Assembly (NCBI RefSeq): GCF_002746455.1
Contig: NZ_NWUW01000010.1
Location: 62,001 to 126,000, forward strand
DNA length: 64,000 bases
Direction: 5' to 3'
Origin: Bacillus fungorum
GTDB taxonomy: Bacteria > Bacillota > Bacilli > Bacillales > Bacillaceae_G
Positions 44,669 through 53,131 of this stretch are shown here, one piece after another. The translations under genes were made by a program, and so were the position numbers. Under the pieces are notes generated by a model, which was not told the origin of the DNA, did no database searches, and saw nothing but the letters and a program-made list of their open reading frames with translations. How positions within the stretch are numbered: position 1 is the first letter of the stretch; each line of letters starts with the position of its first letter.

Positions 44669-44706
44669 TTTTTCAAAAAAACTTTTCACTTTAGAGGAGC
44701 GATCAC

Positions 44707-44886
44707 ATGTATTGGAGAAAAAATGATAAGCCTGTAGAAGATCCCGAAGCGATAGCTGTATGGGAATGCACGGCAGAAGACTGCCGTGGATGGATGCGTA
44801 AAAATTTTTCACTAGAAGAAGAACCAAAATGTCCATTATGCAAAAATGATATGAATAGTAGTGAGCGTTTATTACAAAAGCTCTAA
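44707..44886 (+). CDS. YdjO-like cold-inducible small protein
   Basis: A 59-residue soluble protein reading MYWRKNDKPVED.., with WECTAEDCRGWMRKNF and CPLCKND. The four cysteines look like a zinc knuckle pair. This is the pattern of the YdjO family, known as cold-inducible in Bacillus. GAGGAG precedes ATG 44707. Confidence 0.85.
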   Translation: MYWRKNDKPVEDPEAIAVWECTAEDCRGWMRKNFSLEEEPKCPLCKNDMNSSERLLQKL

Positions 44887-45000
44887 CTCCTGCTTTTCTC
44901 CACTTTAAATATTAAAATAAAGGATTATCTTTCTCCTTATCTACAAGATGCATTTCCTATATGTGAATCGAAAGAAAATAGATAATAGCGTAGAACATTG

Positions 45001-45040
45001 AAACAGAAAAGAGATGGTTTTGCCATCTCTTTTCTGTTTC
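45001..45040. terminator. Strong bidirectional hairpin
   Basis: GAAACAGAAAAGAGATGG and its full complement around TTTTG; the longest perfect terminator-like stem in this region. Confidence 0.8.
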
Positions 45041-45063
45041 AAATTCTCCTTATCAAACCCTAG

Positions 45064-45264
45064 TTATGCACACCGCATTTTAGCTAATAAAAAACGAAAG
45101 ACTTTATCACAATCTGCATGTGCCTCTGTTAATTGTTTAAAGTAAATGATCGAACCTGTTGCAAGTAAAAATACTAATCCTAAGAAAATACCACTAAACA
45201 TGATTAACCCAAACATTTCAATACCATCTCGGAAAATAGTAAAGAAAAATCCAAAACCATACAA
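45064..45264 (-). pseudogene. Fragment of a FtsX-like ABC permease
   Basis: A 66-codon piece whose centre, GIFLGLVFLLATGSIIYFKQ, is nearly identical to a segment of the complete permease at 47401-49350, followed by LTEAHADCDK where the intact protein has LTEASADRDR. Both ends are lost and no SD is present. It is a leftover of a duplicated permease gene. Confidence 0.75.
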
Positions 45265-45286
45265 AGTGGTTTTGGATTTAATATAG

Positions 45287-45466
45287 TTAAAATGTTACAT
45301 TGCATTTCGAACAAAAAGGAGCAGCATTCCCTCTTCTAATTTTCTTATTACATTTTGGACAATATACATATCTCTCTTCTATCTTTTCCCGTTCTATCAT
45401 ATGTAAAGACACTACTCTCATACTACACATAATCCCAATTAAAATAAGGCTAACAATGAGTAACAT
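45287..45466 (-). CDS. Small membrane-anchored zinc-ribbon protein
   Basis: A 59-residue protein: one N-terminal helix and a C-terminal zinc ribbon with CPKC and CSKC pairs 15 residues apart. GGAGGAG lies before ATG 45466; a GTG overlapping the SD is rejected. Function unknown. Confidence 0.7.
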   Translation of the reverse strand: MLLIVSLILIGIMCSMRVVSLHMIEREKIEERYVYCPKCNKKIRRGNAAPFCSKCNVTF

Positions 45467-45505
45467 ACCTCTCACTCCTCCCCCTCTATTTTACCATAAA
45501 ATAAC

Positions 45506-45537
45506 AAACCCGATTCTTCCATCAAGAATCGGGTTTA
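45506..45537 (-). terminator. Terminator of the YxeA-like gene
   Basis: AAACCCGATTCTT and AAGAATCGGGTTT arms. Confidence 0.88.
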
Positions 45538-45540
45538 TAC

Positions 45541-45888
45541 TTACAATCCTAACTTTACCTTTGCACCGTCAGGAATTATTTCTTCTTCTATTTGTACTTT
45601 ATCGTGCACAGACTTTCCTCTCGTAATGACATGCCAGTACGAACCTTTTGGTAATGTATCCACTCCACCAATCGTTATCTCTTTTTCGTTCCCATCCTTA
45701 TCATACGTGTTCACTGTATATGCTCGGCCTTTATTTCCACCTAAATCTTTTCCATCGTTATCAATTACCGCATAACGATATTCTAGTTTCAGAAACGGGT
45801 TCATGGAATCTACTTTAGCACTCCCATTTAATAAATATGCTGCTCCTGCTATGATGACGACTAATGATCCAAAAATGATTCTTTTCAT
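45541..45888 (-). CDS. YxeA-family (DUF1093) exported protein
   Basis: A 115-residue protein with an N-terminal signal or anchor helix, then an extracellular beta-rich domain (GNKGRAYTVNTYDKDG, TLPKGSYWHVITRG). It is a DUF1093/YxeA protein. In B. subtilis yxeA sits with the yxdJKLM peptide-sensing system, and a matching ABC module lies here at 47.4-50.1 kb. Two 11-base-spaced TTTCTTAA repeats lie upstream. Confidence 0.82.
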   Translation of the reverse strand: MKRIIFGSLVVIIAGAAYLLNGSAKVDSMNPFLKLEYRYAVIDNDGKDLGGNKGRAYTVNTYDKDGNEKEITIGGVDTLPKGSYWHVITRGKSVHDKVQIEEEIIPDGAKVKLGL

Positions 45889-45967
45889 CTATGTTCTACC
45901 TTTCATTATATTTTTCAATAAGACTTTTCTAAGTATAGAGAGCATTCCTTAATAAATACTCGTATGG

Positions 45968-45987
45968 TTTCTTAACTTTTTCTTAAT
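45968..45987. promoter_or_regulatory. 11-base-period direct repeat TTTCTTAA upstream of yxeA-like gene
   Basis: TTTCTTAAC at 45968 and TTTCTTAAT at 45979 face the same side of the helix, the usual arrangement for an OmpR-type regulator dimer. They lie about 80 bases before the yxeA-like start. Confidence 0.5.
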
Positions 45988-46012
45988 GTTGAGTAATGTG
46001 GCATCACGATAT

Positions 46013-46089
46013 ATGAAATTATATCGACTGACCGTAGAAACAATAGAGGAGGCTGTCCAAAATGTATTTTGGAACAGCCTCCTCTATTT
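46013..46089. repeat. Shorter copy of the ATATCG repeat with terminal hairpin
   Basis: ATGAAATTATATCG (46013-46026) is identical to 10698-10711, and the hairpin at 46042-46089 shares its CCAAAA-N-ATTTTGGAAC core. The hairpin also serves as terminator for the DedA-type gene. The shorter form fits loss of the DNA between two ATATCG repeats. Confidence 0.5.
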
Positions 46090-46674
46090 ACTAACTACTG
46101 CACTTCTTTTTACATAAAACAAACTGACAACCAAAACGACAATCCCGCCAAAATACACACCATACTCTATTGCGATCGCTACAATCCTGTTAATGTGTTG
46201 TCCAAATAAAGAACCGAGCACAAAGTAAACGAGTGTCCAAACAAATCCCGTCGTATAGGAATACAAAGCATACATCCGAAATGACATGTTATTCATTCCA
46301 ACTAAATACGGTACAATATGTCTTACAACTGGTATGAAGTAACTTGTGACTAAGGCATAATGACCATACTTCTCTACCATTTGTTGAGATTTCAAAAGAT
46401 ATTTCGCCTTTTTCTTTTTCATTAACTTACCAAGTACTTTTGTACCAAATATTTTCCCTAGTATATAACCTAAAGAAAGCCCGGATACAACGCCTAAATA
46501 TGTTAACAAAAAAGCAGGAATGACACTTAATATCCCTAGTGAGGAGATAAAGCCACCACTCATTACAATCATTTCATCTGGAATTGGCATACCGATAATA
46601 CCTAGCCATAAACAGAAAAATAACGCCCAATAACCGTATTGTTCAATATAAGATAATAATTCATGCAATTCCAT
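46084..46674 (-). CDS. DedA family membrane protein
   Basis: A 196-residue DedA with the signature region GIIGMPIPDEMIVMSGG and FIPVVRHIVPYLVG, and about five hydrophobic segments. DedA proteins act in lipid carrier or phospholipid flipping across the membrane and influence resistance to cationic peptides. Translationally coupled to the methyltransferase gene (TAATG). Confidence 0.9.
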   Translation of the reverse strand: MELHELLSYIEQYGYWALFFCLWLGIIGMPIPDEMIVMSGGFISSLGILSVIPAFLLTYLGVVSGLSLGYILGKIFGTKVLGKLMKKKKAKYLLKSQQMVEKYGHYALVTSYFIPVVRHIVPYLVGMNNMSFRMYALYSYTTGFVWTLVYFVLGSLFGQHINRIVAIAIEYGVYFGGIVVLVVSLFYVKRSAVVSK

Positions 46675-47252
46675 TATGCATATGCTCTCCTTAGCTCTTT
46701 TTTACAACTAAAGACGTATGCTGGCGGGAAATTGAGCCATACTTTTTCGAGCGTAATTTCGGGAAAGAAATGCTGTATAAATCCTTTTTTCACAAGTGAA
46801 TATTGAAATGTAATAAATTCACCTTTCTCATGTATTGCTTCCATTACATTGTTTAAAATGCACTTTGAAACTTCTTCTGGTAAAGATGTAAAAGGCAAGC
46901 CCGATAAGATGTAATCAACGCATTCTATATGGAACGCTTCCATATACTTTTTTATATTTTCAGCTGAACCGTGTACAACAATGACGTTCTGCTCATCTTT
47001 AAACTTTCTCTTTAACTCTTTGCAAAACACTTCATTAATTTCAATAAGAAGAAATGTTGTCTCCTTCTTCTTTCTCTTCATAATTTCTTTCGTAAAAACC
47101 CCTGTACCAGGCCCTAACTCTACGATGCACTTCGCTTTATCAAAATCAATTACATTTACCATTTTCTTTGCTAATATTTTTGAACTTGGCGCAATTGCAC
47201 CAGTATGTTTCGGATGTTTAATAAATTCATGTAAGAATGTTATGAGCTGCAT
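46674..47252 (-). CDS. Class I SAM-dependent methyltransferase, phospholipid-methylase-like
   Basis: A 192-residue protein starting MQLITFLHEFIKHPKHTGAIAPSS, with SAM motif I VELGPGTGVFTKE and a later SGLPFTSLPEEV. The opening and the GLPF motif match phosphatidylethanolamine N-methyltransferase/KsgA-like enzymes. Coupling to DedA suggests a membrane lipid role. ATG 47252 follows GGAGAGG; an ATG 30 bases upstream has a weaker context. Confidence 0.82.
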   Translation of the reverse strand: MQLITFLHEFIKHPKHTGAIAPSSKILAKKMVNVIDFDKAKCIVELGPGTGVFTKEIMKRKKKETTFLLIEINEVFCKELKRKFKDEQNVIVVHGSAENIKKYMEAFHIECVDYILSGLPFTSLPEEVSKCILNNVMEAIHEKGEFITFQYSLVKKGFIQHFFPEITLEKVWLNFPPAYVFSCKKELRRAYA

Positions 47253-47315
47253 ATAAACCTCTCCCTCTCTCCATTCGTTCAATAGTTTTTAACTTGTTTC
47301 TAAGTATAACTATCG

Positions 47316-47347
47316 TTTCTTAACAAAAATTGAGGAGATTTCTTAAG
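47316..47347. promoter_or_regulatory. TTTCTTAA repeats upstream of the methyltransferase/DedA operon
   Basis: TTTCTTAAC at 47316 and TTTCTTAAG at 47339, 23 bases apart, about two helical turns. The same motif lies upstream of the yxeA-like gene, so one regulator may control both units. Confidence 0.45.
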
Positions 47348-47365
47348 ATTTTATGAAGAATAAAA

Positions 47366-47396
47366 AACAGCTACCGCTTATAGCGATAGCTGCTCC
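47366..47396 (-). terminator. Terminator of the 47.4-50.1 kb ABC operon
   Basis: CAGCTACCGCT and AGCGATAGCTG arms with one mismatch. Confidence 0.75.
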
Positions 47397-47400
47397 TTTA

Positions 47401-49350
47401 TTACTTCGCACTCACAATCTTATAATAAGAACGAACTGTTAAGAAATAATATCCAATATAAATGACACCGTATACTCCAATACTAATGAGAAGCGGAATC
47501 ATAATTTCAAATGGTAATATATTAGCTAAACCTTTTAGTGCAAATAAGCTGTGCAAAATACCGATTACTAATGGAATAGCGAAGATAAAGCTCACTTGTT
47601 TGGCGATAGCTTTCTTCATCTCTTGCTTCGTTACACCGACTTTATGAAGGACAATGTAACGATCACGGTCAGCACTTGCTTCTGTAAGCTGCTTAAAGTA
47701 AATGATTGAGCCTGTTGCTAATAGGAAAACTAATCCTAAAAACAGTCCGATGAACATCATTAAGCCTGTCGTTTCAAGCCCCATTTGGAATCCTGTATAG
47801 AAATCATTAAATGGTTTTAAAACTTCTGATTCACTAGCTGGCATAACGCTTGCTAATTTCGCTGTTAACTCTTTACTATTTCGCTCACCTTTTACATCAA
47901 TATTTTTTACAATGCGCGTTTCGTTTACTTGTTTCGCTTTCTCATATGTTTGATCCGGAACGATTACAAATAGTTCATTTAAGTTTGTAACACTTCTACT
48001 ATTTACACCTTTAATTATTAACTCTTTCGATTCATTTCCAACAGGGAATACAGCTGTATTTCCTGTGTAAAGAGGACCAAAATCAAGCTTTTCAATATAT
48101 AAGCTATCGTATACAAAAGCTTCATTCGCACTTAAATTTACAGGTTCTACATCTAAATGTTTCGCAAGTGCATTAAAGTTTGATTGAGAAATAAGCTCGT
48201 ACTGCTTCGTAACATTATAGTGTGTATTCAGAACTTGATCCGCTCTTTCACCTTTAAATGTTCCTTTCACAGGAATCATTTCAACTTCTGCTTCATATGT
48301 CACTGGATGATTCTTCTTCTCTCCAGCAAGTATTTCATTTACTTTTTTATCTAATGCTTCATCTTTTTTCTCATAAGAATAACTATACGGCGCAGCCACT
48401 TTTGATTGTGTGAATGTATTGTAATACATCGTAACTGACGTACCAACCGCCGTTAATGTTACTGCACTTAAAATAGCAATTGTCGCAAGTGATTTCGCGT
48501 TTCCTTTAATACGATATAGTAACTGTGATGTCGTTACCATATTCATACCGTTATAAAACGCTGCCTTATTATTTCTTGCACGTTTCAATACAAATACCGT
48601 GAAGAACATGAACAATAAATACGTTCCTGCTACTGTCGCTAATAAAATGTATAATGCAACGACCATAAAGTCTGCATACATAACTGCTTTCATGTACATT
48701 AACGCTAAGAAATAACCTGAACCGATTAAGAACACTGAAATTAATGCCATAATAACAGAACCTTTTGGCATTGCTTCTCCTTCACGTTCTGCACGGAAAA
48801 GTTCAATTAACTTAAAGCGATAAATTAAGCGATACCCTTGAAGTGATGTATATAAAATAATCACAAAGAAAATAATTGCTGTATCAATTATTGCAGCCAT
48901 CGGTACTTCAAAATGAACATTTAAGTTTAATCCCATCATGCTTACTAGCAGTTCAAGGAATAGTTTTGAAAGGACGCTACCAATCGCAATCCCGATAATT
49001 AAAGACATTAATCCCATTAACATATTTTCATAAAAGAGCATTTTACCGATTTGTCTTTTTCGAATACCTAATAAGGAATATAGTCCAACCTCTTTTTTAC
49101 GTTTACGTGTAAAGAATCCGTTCGAATATATAATGAACACTGCCACGAAAATAATTAGCATGACACTTGAAACTTGGAATGCTCCACTAATTTTTTTAGA
49201 AGCTTCCGCTGCTTTTTCCATTTGTGAATTATATTGCAGTGCTTTAAATGTAAAATAAATAACAATACTAAAAATCATAGATGCAAAATATACAAAGTAG
49301 TCTTTAAAGTTCCGCTGTATATTGCGGAGGGCAATACTAGATAAGGTCAT
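47401..49350 (-). CDS. BceB/YxdM-type ABC permease
   Basis: A 649-residue permease with ten helices: four N-terminal, a large extracellular domain of about 200 residues between helices 7 and 8 (about 320-510), then two C-terminal helices with GLVFLLATGSIIYFKQLTEASADRD. This is the FtsX-like layout of peptide-sensing and detoxifying BceB-type transporters. Overlaps the ATPase gene by 14 bases. Pairs with the ATPase at 49337. Confidence 0.9.
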   Translation of the reverse strand: MTLSSIALRNIQRNFKDYFVYFASMIFSIVIYFTFKALQYNSQMEKAAEASKKISGAFQVSSVMLIIFVAVFIIYSNGFFTRKRKKEVGLYSLLGIRKRQIGKMLFYENMLMGLMSLIIGIAIGSVLSKLFLELLVSMMGLNLNVHFEVPMAAIIDTAIIFFVIILYTSLQGYRLIYRFKLIELFRAEREGEAMPKGSVIMALISVFLIGSGYFLALMYMKAVMYADFMVVALYILLATVAGTYLLFMFFTVFVLKRARNNKAAFYNGMNMVTTSQLLYRIKGNAKSLATIAILSAVTLTAVGTSVTMYYNTFTQSKVAAPYSYSYEKKDEALDKKVNEILAGEKKNHPVTYEAEVEMIPVKGTFKGERADQVLNTHYNVTKQYELISQSNFNALAKHLDVEPVNLSANEAFVYDSLYIEKLDFGPLYTGNTAVFPVGNESKELIIKGVNSRSVTNLNELFVIVPDQTYEKAKQVNETRIVKNIDVKGERNSKELTAKLASVMPASESEVLKPFNDFYTGFQMGLETTGLMMFIGLFLGLVFLLATGSIIYFKQLTEASADRDRYIVLHKVGVTKQEMKKAIAKQVSFIFAIPLVIGILHSLFALKGLANILPFEIMIPLLISIGVYGVIYIGYYFLTVRSYYKIVSAK

Positions 49351-50107
49351 CAGCCATACCTCCGGAAATAGAAGACATTACGTCAACGACTTGTTGGAAG
49401 AATTGTTTACGCGTTAATTCGCCGCGGTGTAATTCTTTATATAACTCACCATCTTTAATGAAAATAACTCGTTTACAGTAACTTGCCGCAAACGCATCGT
49501 GCGTTACCATTAAAATTGTAGAGTTATCATATTCATTTAATGACTTCATACTTTCAAGTAAATCTGTTGCAGATTTAGAATCAAGCGCTCCAGTTGGCTC
49601 GTCCCCGAAAATCATACTTGGATTCGTAACGATTGCACGTGATGCTGCGCAGCGCTGTTTCTGTCCGCCCGACACTTGATATGGGAACTGACTTAAAATA
49701 TGATCAATACCGAACTTTTTCGAGATTTCAAGAACACGTCGATCAATCTCACTCGCTTTCACCTTTGATAACGCCAGAGGTAACGCAATATTCTCTTTCA
49801 CCGTTAACGTATCTAATAAATTATAATCTTGGAAAATGAAACCTAAATGATCGCGGCGGAATAACGCTAACTTATCATCATTCATTTTCACGATATCTTT
49901 TCCATCAATTAAAATCTCACCGTTCGTCGCATTATCAATTGTAGAAAGAACGTTTAGTAAAGTCGTCTTACCCGAACCAGACGGTCCCATAATTCCAACA
50001 AACTCACCTTCTTTTACTTGTAAGTTAATACCTTTTAACGCCTCAAATTTATTTCCACCCGTGTCATATACTTTTTTAATATTTTTTGCTTCTAACACTG
50101 TTTTCAT
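49337..50107 (-). CDS. BceA/YxdL-type ABC ATPase
   Basis: A 256-residue MacB-like ATPase with Walker A GPSGSGKTT, FIFQDYNLLD, signature VSGGQKQRCA, Walker B MIFGDEPTGALD and H-loop VTHDAFAASY. ATG 50107 is preferred: GAGGG sits about eight bases upstream, while an ATG at 50122 lacks an SD. Two BceR-like boxes lie at 50193 and 50311. Confidence 0.93.
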   Translation of the reverse strand: MKTVLEAKNIKKVYDTGGNKFEALKGINLQVKEGEFVGIMGPSGSGKTTLLNVLSTIDNATNGEILIDGKDIVKMNDDKLALFRRDHLGFIFQDYNLLDTLTVKENIALPLALSKVKASEIDRRVLEISKKFGIDHILSQFPYQVSGGQKQRCAASRAIVTNPSMIFGDEPTGALDSKSATDLLESMKSLNEYDNSTILMVTHDAFAASYCKRVIFIKDGELYKELHRGELTRKQFFQQVVDVMSSISGGMADDLI

Positions 50108-50192
50108 CTCGACATCCCTCATTTCTTCTATTCTCTATTTTCACTATATACATTCTCTACTCTTGCCACTATCGATGTTTCTTACACAAACA

Positions 50193-50206
50193 TGACAGTT
50201 ATGTAA
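50193..50206. promoter_or_regulatory. BceR-like box 1 upstream of the ABC operon
   Basis: TGACA-GTTA-TGTAA, fitting TNACA-N4-TGTAA, about 85 bases upstream of the ATPase start. Confidence 0.55.
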
Positions 50207-50310
50207 GGCACATAAGTAAAGACCTCAAAAAGTTAACGTAATGAATTAAAGTACTTTGTTACTATAACATTGGGATATCATACCATCCATTCATTCTCCT
50301 TACAGGAACA

Positions 50311-50324
50311 TTACAATTTTGTAA
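50311..50324. promoter_or_regulatory. BceR-like box 2 between the ABC operon and the AraC remnant
   Basis: TTACA-ATTT-TGTAA followed by GG, as in the other boxes. It is closer to the AraC-like gene (about 90 bases) than to the ATPase gene. Confidence 0.5.
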
Positions 50325-50412
50325 GGTTAAAAATGTATCCTACAAAGTTGTGCATGAAATGTCGGATGAGGCTATTTTTTCCTGCTATTCTATGTACAGA
50401 GGAGGTCATAAT

Positions 50413-50620
50413 ATGGATTCACTTAAAAATATGAATGCTGCAATGCAGTATATTGAAGATAACCTTACGAATGAAATTGATTTTAAAGAAGTTGCGAGGC
50501 TAGCCCTCTGTTCTGAGTATCATTTCAAAAGAATGTTTTCGTTTTTAGCAGGTATATCACTATCAGAATATATTCGCTGTAGACGTCTTACTCTCGCTGC
50601 TTTTGAAGAAGTGATAAAAA
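50413..50620 (+). pseudogene. Truncated AraC-family regulator
   Basis: [18 protein letters not shown].. with [19 protein letters not shown] and [16 protein letters not shown] is the first helix-turn-helix of an AraC/XylS regulator. The second is missing: after EEVIKK the frame runs straight into the terminator of the next gene. GGAGG precedes ATG 50413. About 69 codons of an expected 100 or more remain. Confidence 0.78.
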
Positions 50621-50623
50621 AAC

Positions 50624-50657
50624 AAAGCTGCTTTTCCTTAAAAGGAAAAGCAGCTTT
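50624..50657 (-). terminator. Terminator of the SdpI-type operon
   Basis: AAAGCTGCTTTTCCTT and AAGGAAAAGCAGCTTT, an almost gapless palindrome. Confidence 0.88.
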
Positions 50658-50659
50658 AT

Positions 50660-51298
50660 TTACATTTTCAACTCTTCTTTATAAATGCTATATGACTTTA
50701 TTGTTGATACGATAATGCATATTAATATGGTTCCAATCCCCATAAAAATATTAAATGGATCTGGAAGCAAAGCCCCGGCATATATACAAAGTGAACCTAT
50801 TACAAATACCCTCGAAGCAAATCTATGTGTTTTTCTCCAAACTACAGGATTTTCTAATGTCCAGTCCACTCGAATGCCTACTAACCCGTTCGGCTTCGTT
50901 TGTTGCATGTAATTACCTAGTACAAGAAATAATGTTCCCAGTCCGAAATTAAATGCAATGGAGCCCGATGCAATATAATTAGACGCTGCTAATAACGCAA
51001 ATAAGTTACAACCGAATCCTATCAAAAGAATTGCATAATGGATTGCAGAAAGGACTTTAGCATGCTGTTTATACTTATCTTTCGTTACGTCAATATATCC
51101 CATAGCTAGCCATATCAAATACAGCAACACCATACTACCTATTGAAAATGAACTTGCTTCTACTTTAGAAAAATAGCCATCTACTATTCCTGCCGCATTA
51201 TAATGGCGTGGAATTTGTTCCGGTAAATATGGCCATACAATATACCATCCAATTGCAATCCCAATAATTAAACCCCATGGTAATACGTGTCTTTTCAT
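50660..51298 (-). CDS. SdpI-family immunity-like membrane protein, copy 2
   Basis: A 212-residue protein with six helices (DUF1648 opening [24 protein letters not shown], then the SdpI domain with [21 protein letters not shown]). SdpI protects B. subtilis from its own SdpC toxin and also signals. It is paralogous to the next gene; no sdpC toxin is present here. Third gene of the sdpR-type operon. Confidence 0.88.
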   Translation of the reverse strand: MKRHVLPWGLIIGIAIGWYIVWPYLPEQIPRHYNAAGIVDGYFSKVEASSFSIGSMVLLYLIWLAMGYIDVTKDKYKQHAKVLSAIHYAILLIGFGCNLFALLAASNYIASGSIAFNFGLGTLFLVLGNYMQQTKPNGLVGIRVDWTLENPVVWRKTHRFASRVFVIGSLCIYAGALLPDPFNIFMGIGTILICIIVSTIKSYSIYKEELKM

Positions 51299-51321
51299 CC
51301 TCTCTCCCCCATAATTTTTTA

Positions 51322-51957
51322 TTAGGCCCCTATTTCTTTTTTATAAGCAATATATGAATATCCCATCGTTAGTCCTACTGCCCCAATAATAATTCCAACC
51401 ATTACGAAAGATTTCCATGCTACAGGTACGAAAACGCTTAAAATCATAATAACTCCTAATACAACAAACACTTTTCCGCTAAAGCGGTGCGTCTTTCTCC
51501 ACACTTCTTCGTTACTTAATGTCCACGGTGTTCTTATGCCTATAAAGTAATTTGGTTTACACTGTGGTAAGTAATTTCCGATGACTATAAATAAAACACC
51601 AACTAATAATTCTGGAACTCGATTAATAAATACGTTATATCCTAATCCACTTGTAATAATATCTATATTCCCTACAAATAGTAGCAGGAGTATCCCGTTA
51701 TTCATTATCATAAAAGCTTTAGAAAATTTCTCGTAATTTGCTTTCTTTGGATCAATCTTTGGTATCACATTTAGAAATATATATAATGCAATCATAATTC
51801 CAACCATAGAAATCATTCCATGAAGTTTAGAAGAATAGCCATCTACCTTACCGCCACTCCAATGTGTCGCGATTGTATCTGGCAAATGTGGCCAAGCAAA
51901 GGCCCATGCCAAACAAGTTATAACAATTAATAAGATTGCAAAAAGATGTTTTTTCAT
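51322..51957 (-). CDS. SdpI-family immunity-like membrane protein, copy 1
   Basis: A 211-residue six-helix protein with WPHLPDTIATHWSGGKVDGYSSK and [22 protein letters not shown], the DUF1648/SdpI signature. It overlaps the repressor gene by four bases and lies 23 bases before copy 2. Confidence 0.9.
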   Translation of the reverse strand: MKKHLFAILLIVITCLAWAFAWPHLPDTIATHWSGGKVDGYSSKLHGMISMVGIMIALYIFLNVIPKIDPKKANYEKFSKAFMIMNNGILLLLFVGNIDIITSGLGYNVFINRVPELLVGVLFIVIGNYLPQCKPNYFIGIRTPWTLSNEEVWRKTHRFSGKVFVVLGVIMILSVFVPVAWKSFVMVGIIIGAVGLTMGYSYIAYKKEIGA

Positions 51958-52226
51958 TTCCCCTCGTCCCCCTTATTCGTAAACGTAAACACCCAAGTCA
52001 ACAAATCTTGAAAGACCGTTGTGTTTAAAGAGTATACAACGAATTGCCCTTTCTTTTCATCTTGAATAAGTTCAGCATTTTTAAGTGCGCTTAAGTGGTG
52101 TGAAATACTTGGTTTTGTCATATTGAAATGTTCAGCAATTTCACCAGCGGTTAAATCGCCTTCTTTTAATAAGTCTAAAATTTTTCGCCTTGTTGGATCT
52201 GCTAACGCTTTGAATGCTTGATTCAA
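51954..52226 (-). CDS. SdpR-like ArsR-family repressor
   Basis: A 90-residue winged-helix protein: FKALADPTRRKILDLLKEGDLTAGEIAEHF, MTKPSISHHLSALKNAELI. No metal-binding cysteines, as in SdpR. It should repress its own operon until an SdpI protein sequesters it, as known for SdpRI. TTG start at 52226 after AAAGGA; the only possible start before the first helix. Confidence 0.9.
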   Translation of the reverse strand: MNQAFKALADPTRRKILDLLKEGDLTAGEIAEHFNMTKPSISHHLSALKNAELIQDEKKGQFVVYSLNTTVFQDLLTWVFTFTNKGDEGK

Positions 52227-52253
52227 TGTCTTTCTTCCTTTCGATAATTAGAC

Positions 52254-52273
52254 ATTTAGATATTTATCTAAAT
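52254..52273. promoter_or_regulatory. Operator-like palindrome upstream of sdpR
   Basis: ATTTAGATATTTATCTAAAT, nine-base perfect arms with a TT centre, 28-47 bases before the TTG start. Well placed for autorepression by the ArsR-family protein. Confidence 0.7.
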
Positions 52274-52433
52274 ATTAAAACAAAAACCATTAATTGTCAA
52301 TTTAACTGTAGCCCTTTTTACTTTTTACGCTTTTGACCAATACTGTTTATTAGCTTACATTTCAACTTAATGAAAAGACTCGAAACACATGATACACTAT
52401 AGCTACAATTGTTTTTTTAGGAGGAATATACAT

Positions 52434-53129
52434 ATGTATAAAATTTTAATCGTTGAAGACGATCCAAATATTTCATCATTACTACAATCGCACATTCAAA
52501 AATATGGTTATGAAGCTGTTATTGCAGAGAATTTCGATGATATTATGGAATCGTTTAACGCAGTGAAACCACATCTTGTTTTACTTGATGTAAACTTACC
52601 TAAATTCGATGGATTCTACTGGTGCCGTCAAATTCGTCATGAATCTACTTGTCCTATTATTTTCATTTCAGCTCGTGCTGGTGAGATGGAACAAATTATG
52701 GCGATTGAAAGCGGTGCGGATGATTATATTACAAAACCGTTCCACTACGACGTTGTAATGGCGAAAATTAAAGGACAATTACGCCGTATTTACGGTGATT
52801 ACGCACCAAATATTTCTGAACGTATCGTTGAAGTAGAAGGTTTAAAATTATTCCCAGAACGCCCAGAAATTCATTTCGGTGCTGAGCAAGTTCTTTTAAC
52901 GAAGAAAGAAGCTATTTTAGCAGAAATGTTATTATCTAAATTCCCTCGTACAGCGAGCCGTGAAGATTTATTAGCTGCCCTATGGGATGACGAAAATTTC
53001 GTTGAGGAAAATACATTAAACGTAAACATTACGCGTCTTCGTAAAAAGTTCAATGAGCTTGGTATTGAAAATGCTATTGAAACAGTACGTGGACTTGGGT
53101 ATCGTTTTAACGCCACTTGGAGTGAATAA
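52434..53129 (+). CDS. BceR-like response regulator
   Basis: A 231-residue OmpR-type regulator: receiver with Asp52 (LLDVNLP), Lys in TKPF, and a winged-helix end with TLNVNITRLRKK and RGLGYRF. The HK follows in two bases. BceR-type regulators answer peptide antibiotics through BceB-like permeases, three of which follow. ATG 52434 after AGGAGGA; an ATG 45 bases upstream has no SD. Confidence 0.93.
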   Translation: MYKILIVEDDPNISSLLQSHIQKYGYEAVIAENFDDIMESFNAVKPHLVLLDVNLPKFDGFYWCRQIRHESTCPIIFISARAGEMEQIMAIESGADDYITKPFHYDVVMAKIKGQLRRIYGDYAPNISERIVEVEGLKLFPERPEIHFGAEQVLLTKKEAILAEMLLSKFPRTASREDLLAALWDDENFVEENTLNVNITRLRKKFNELGIENAIETVRGLGYRFNATWSE

Positions 53130-53131
53130 GC

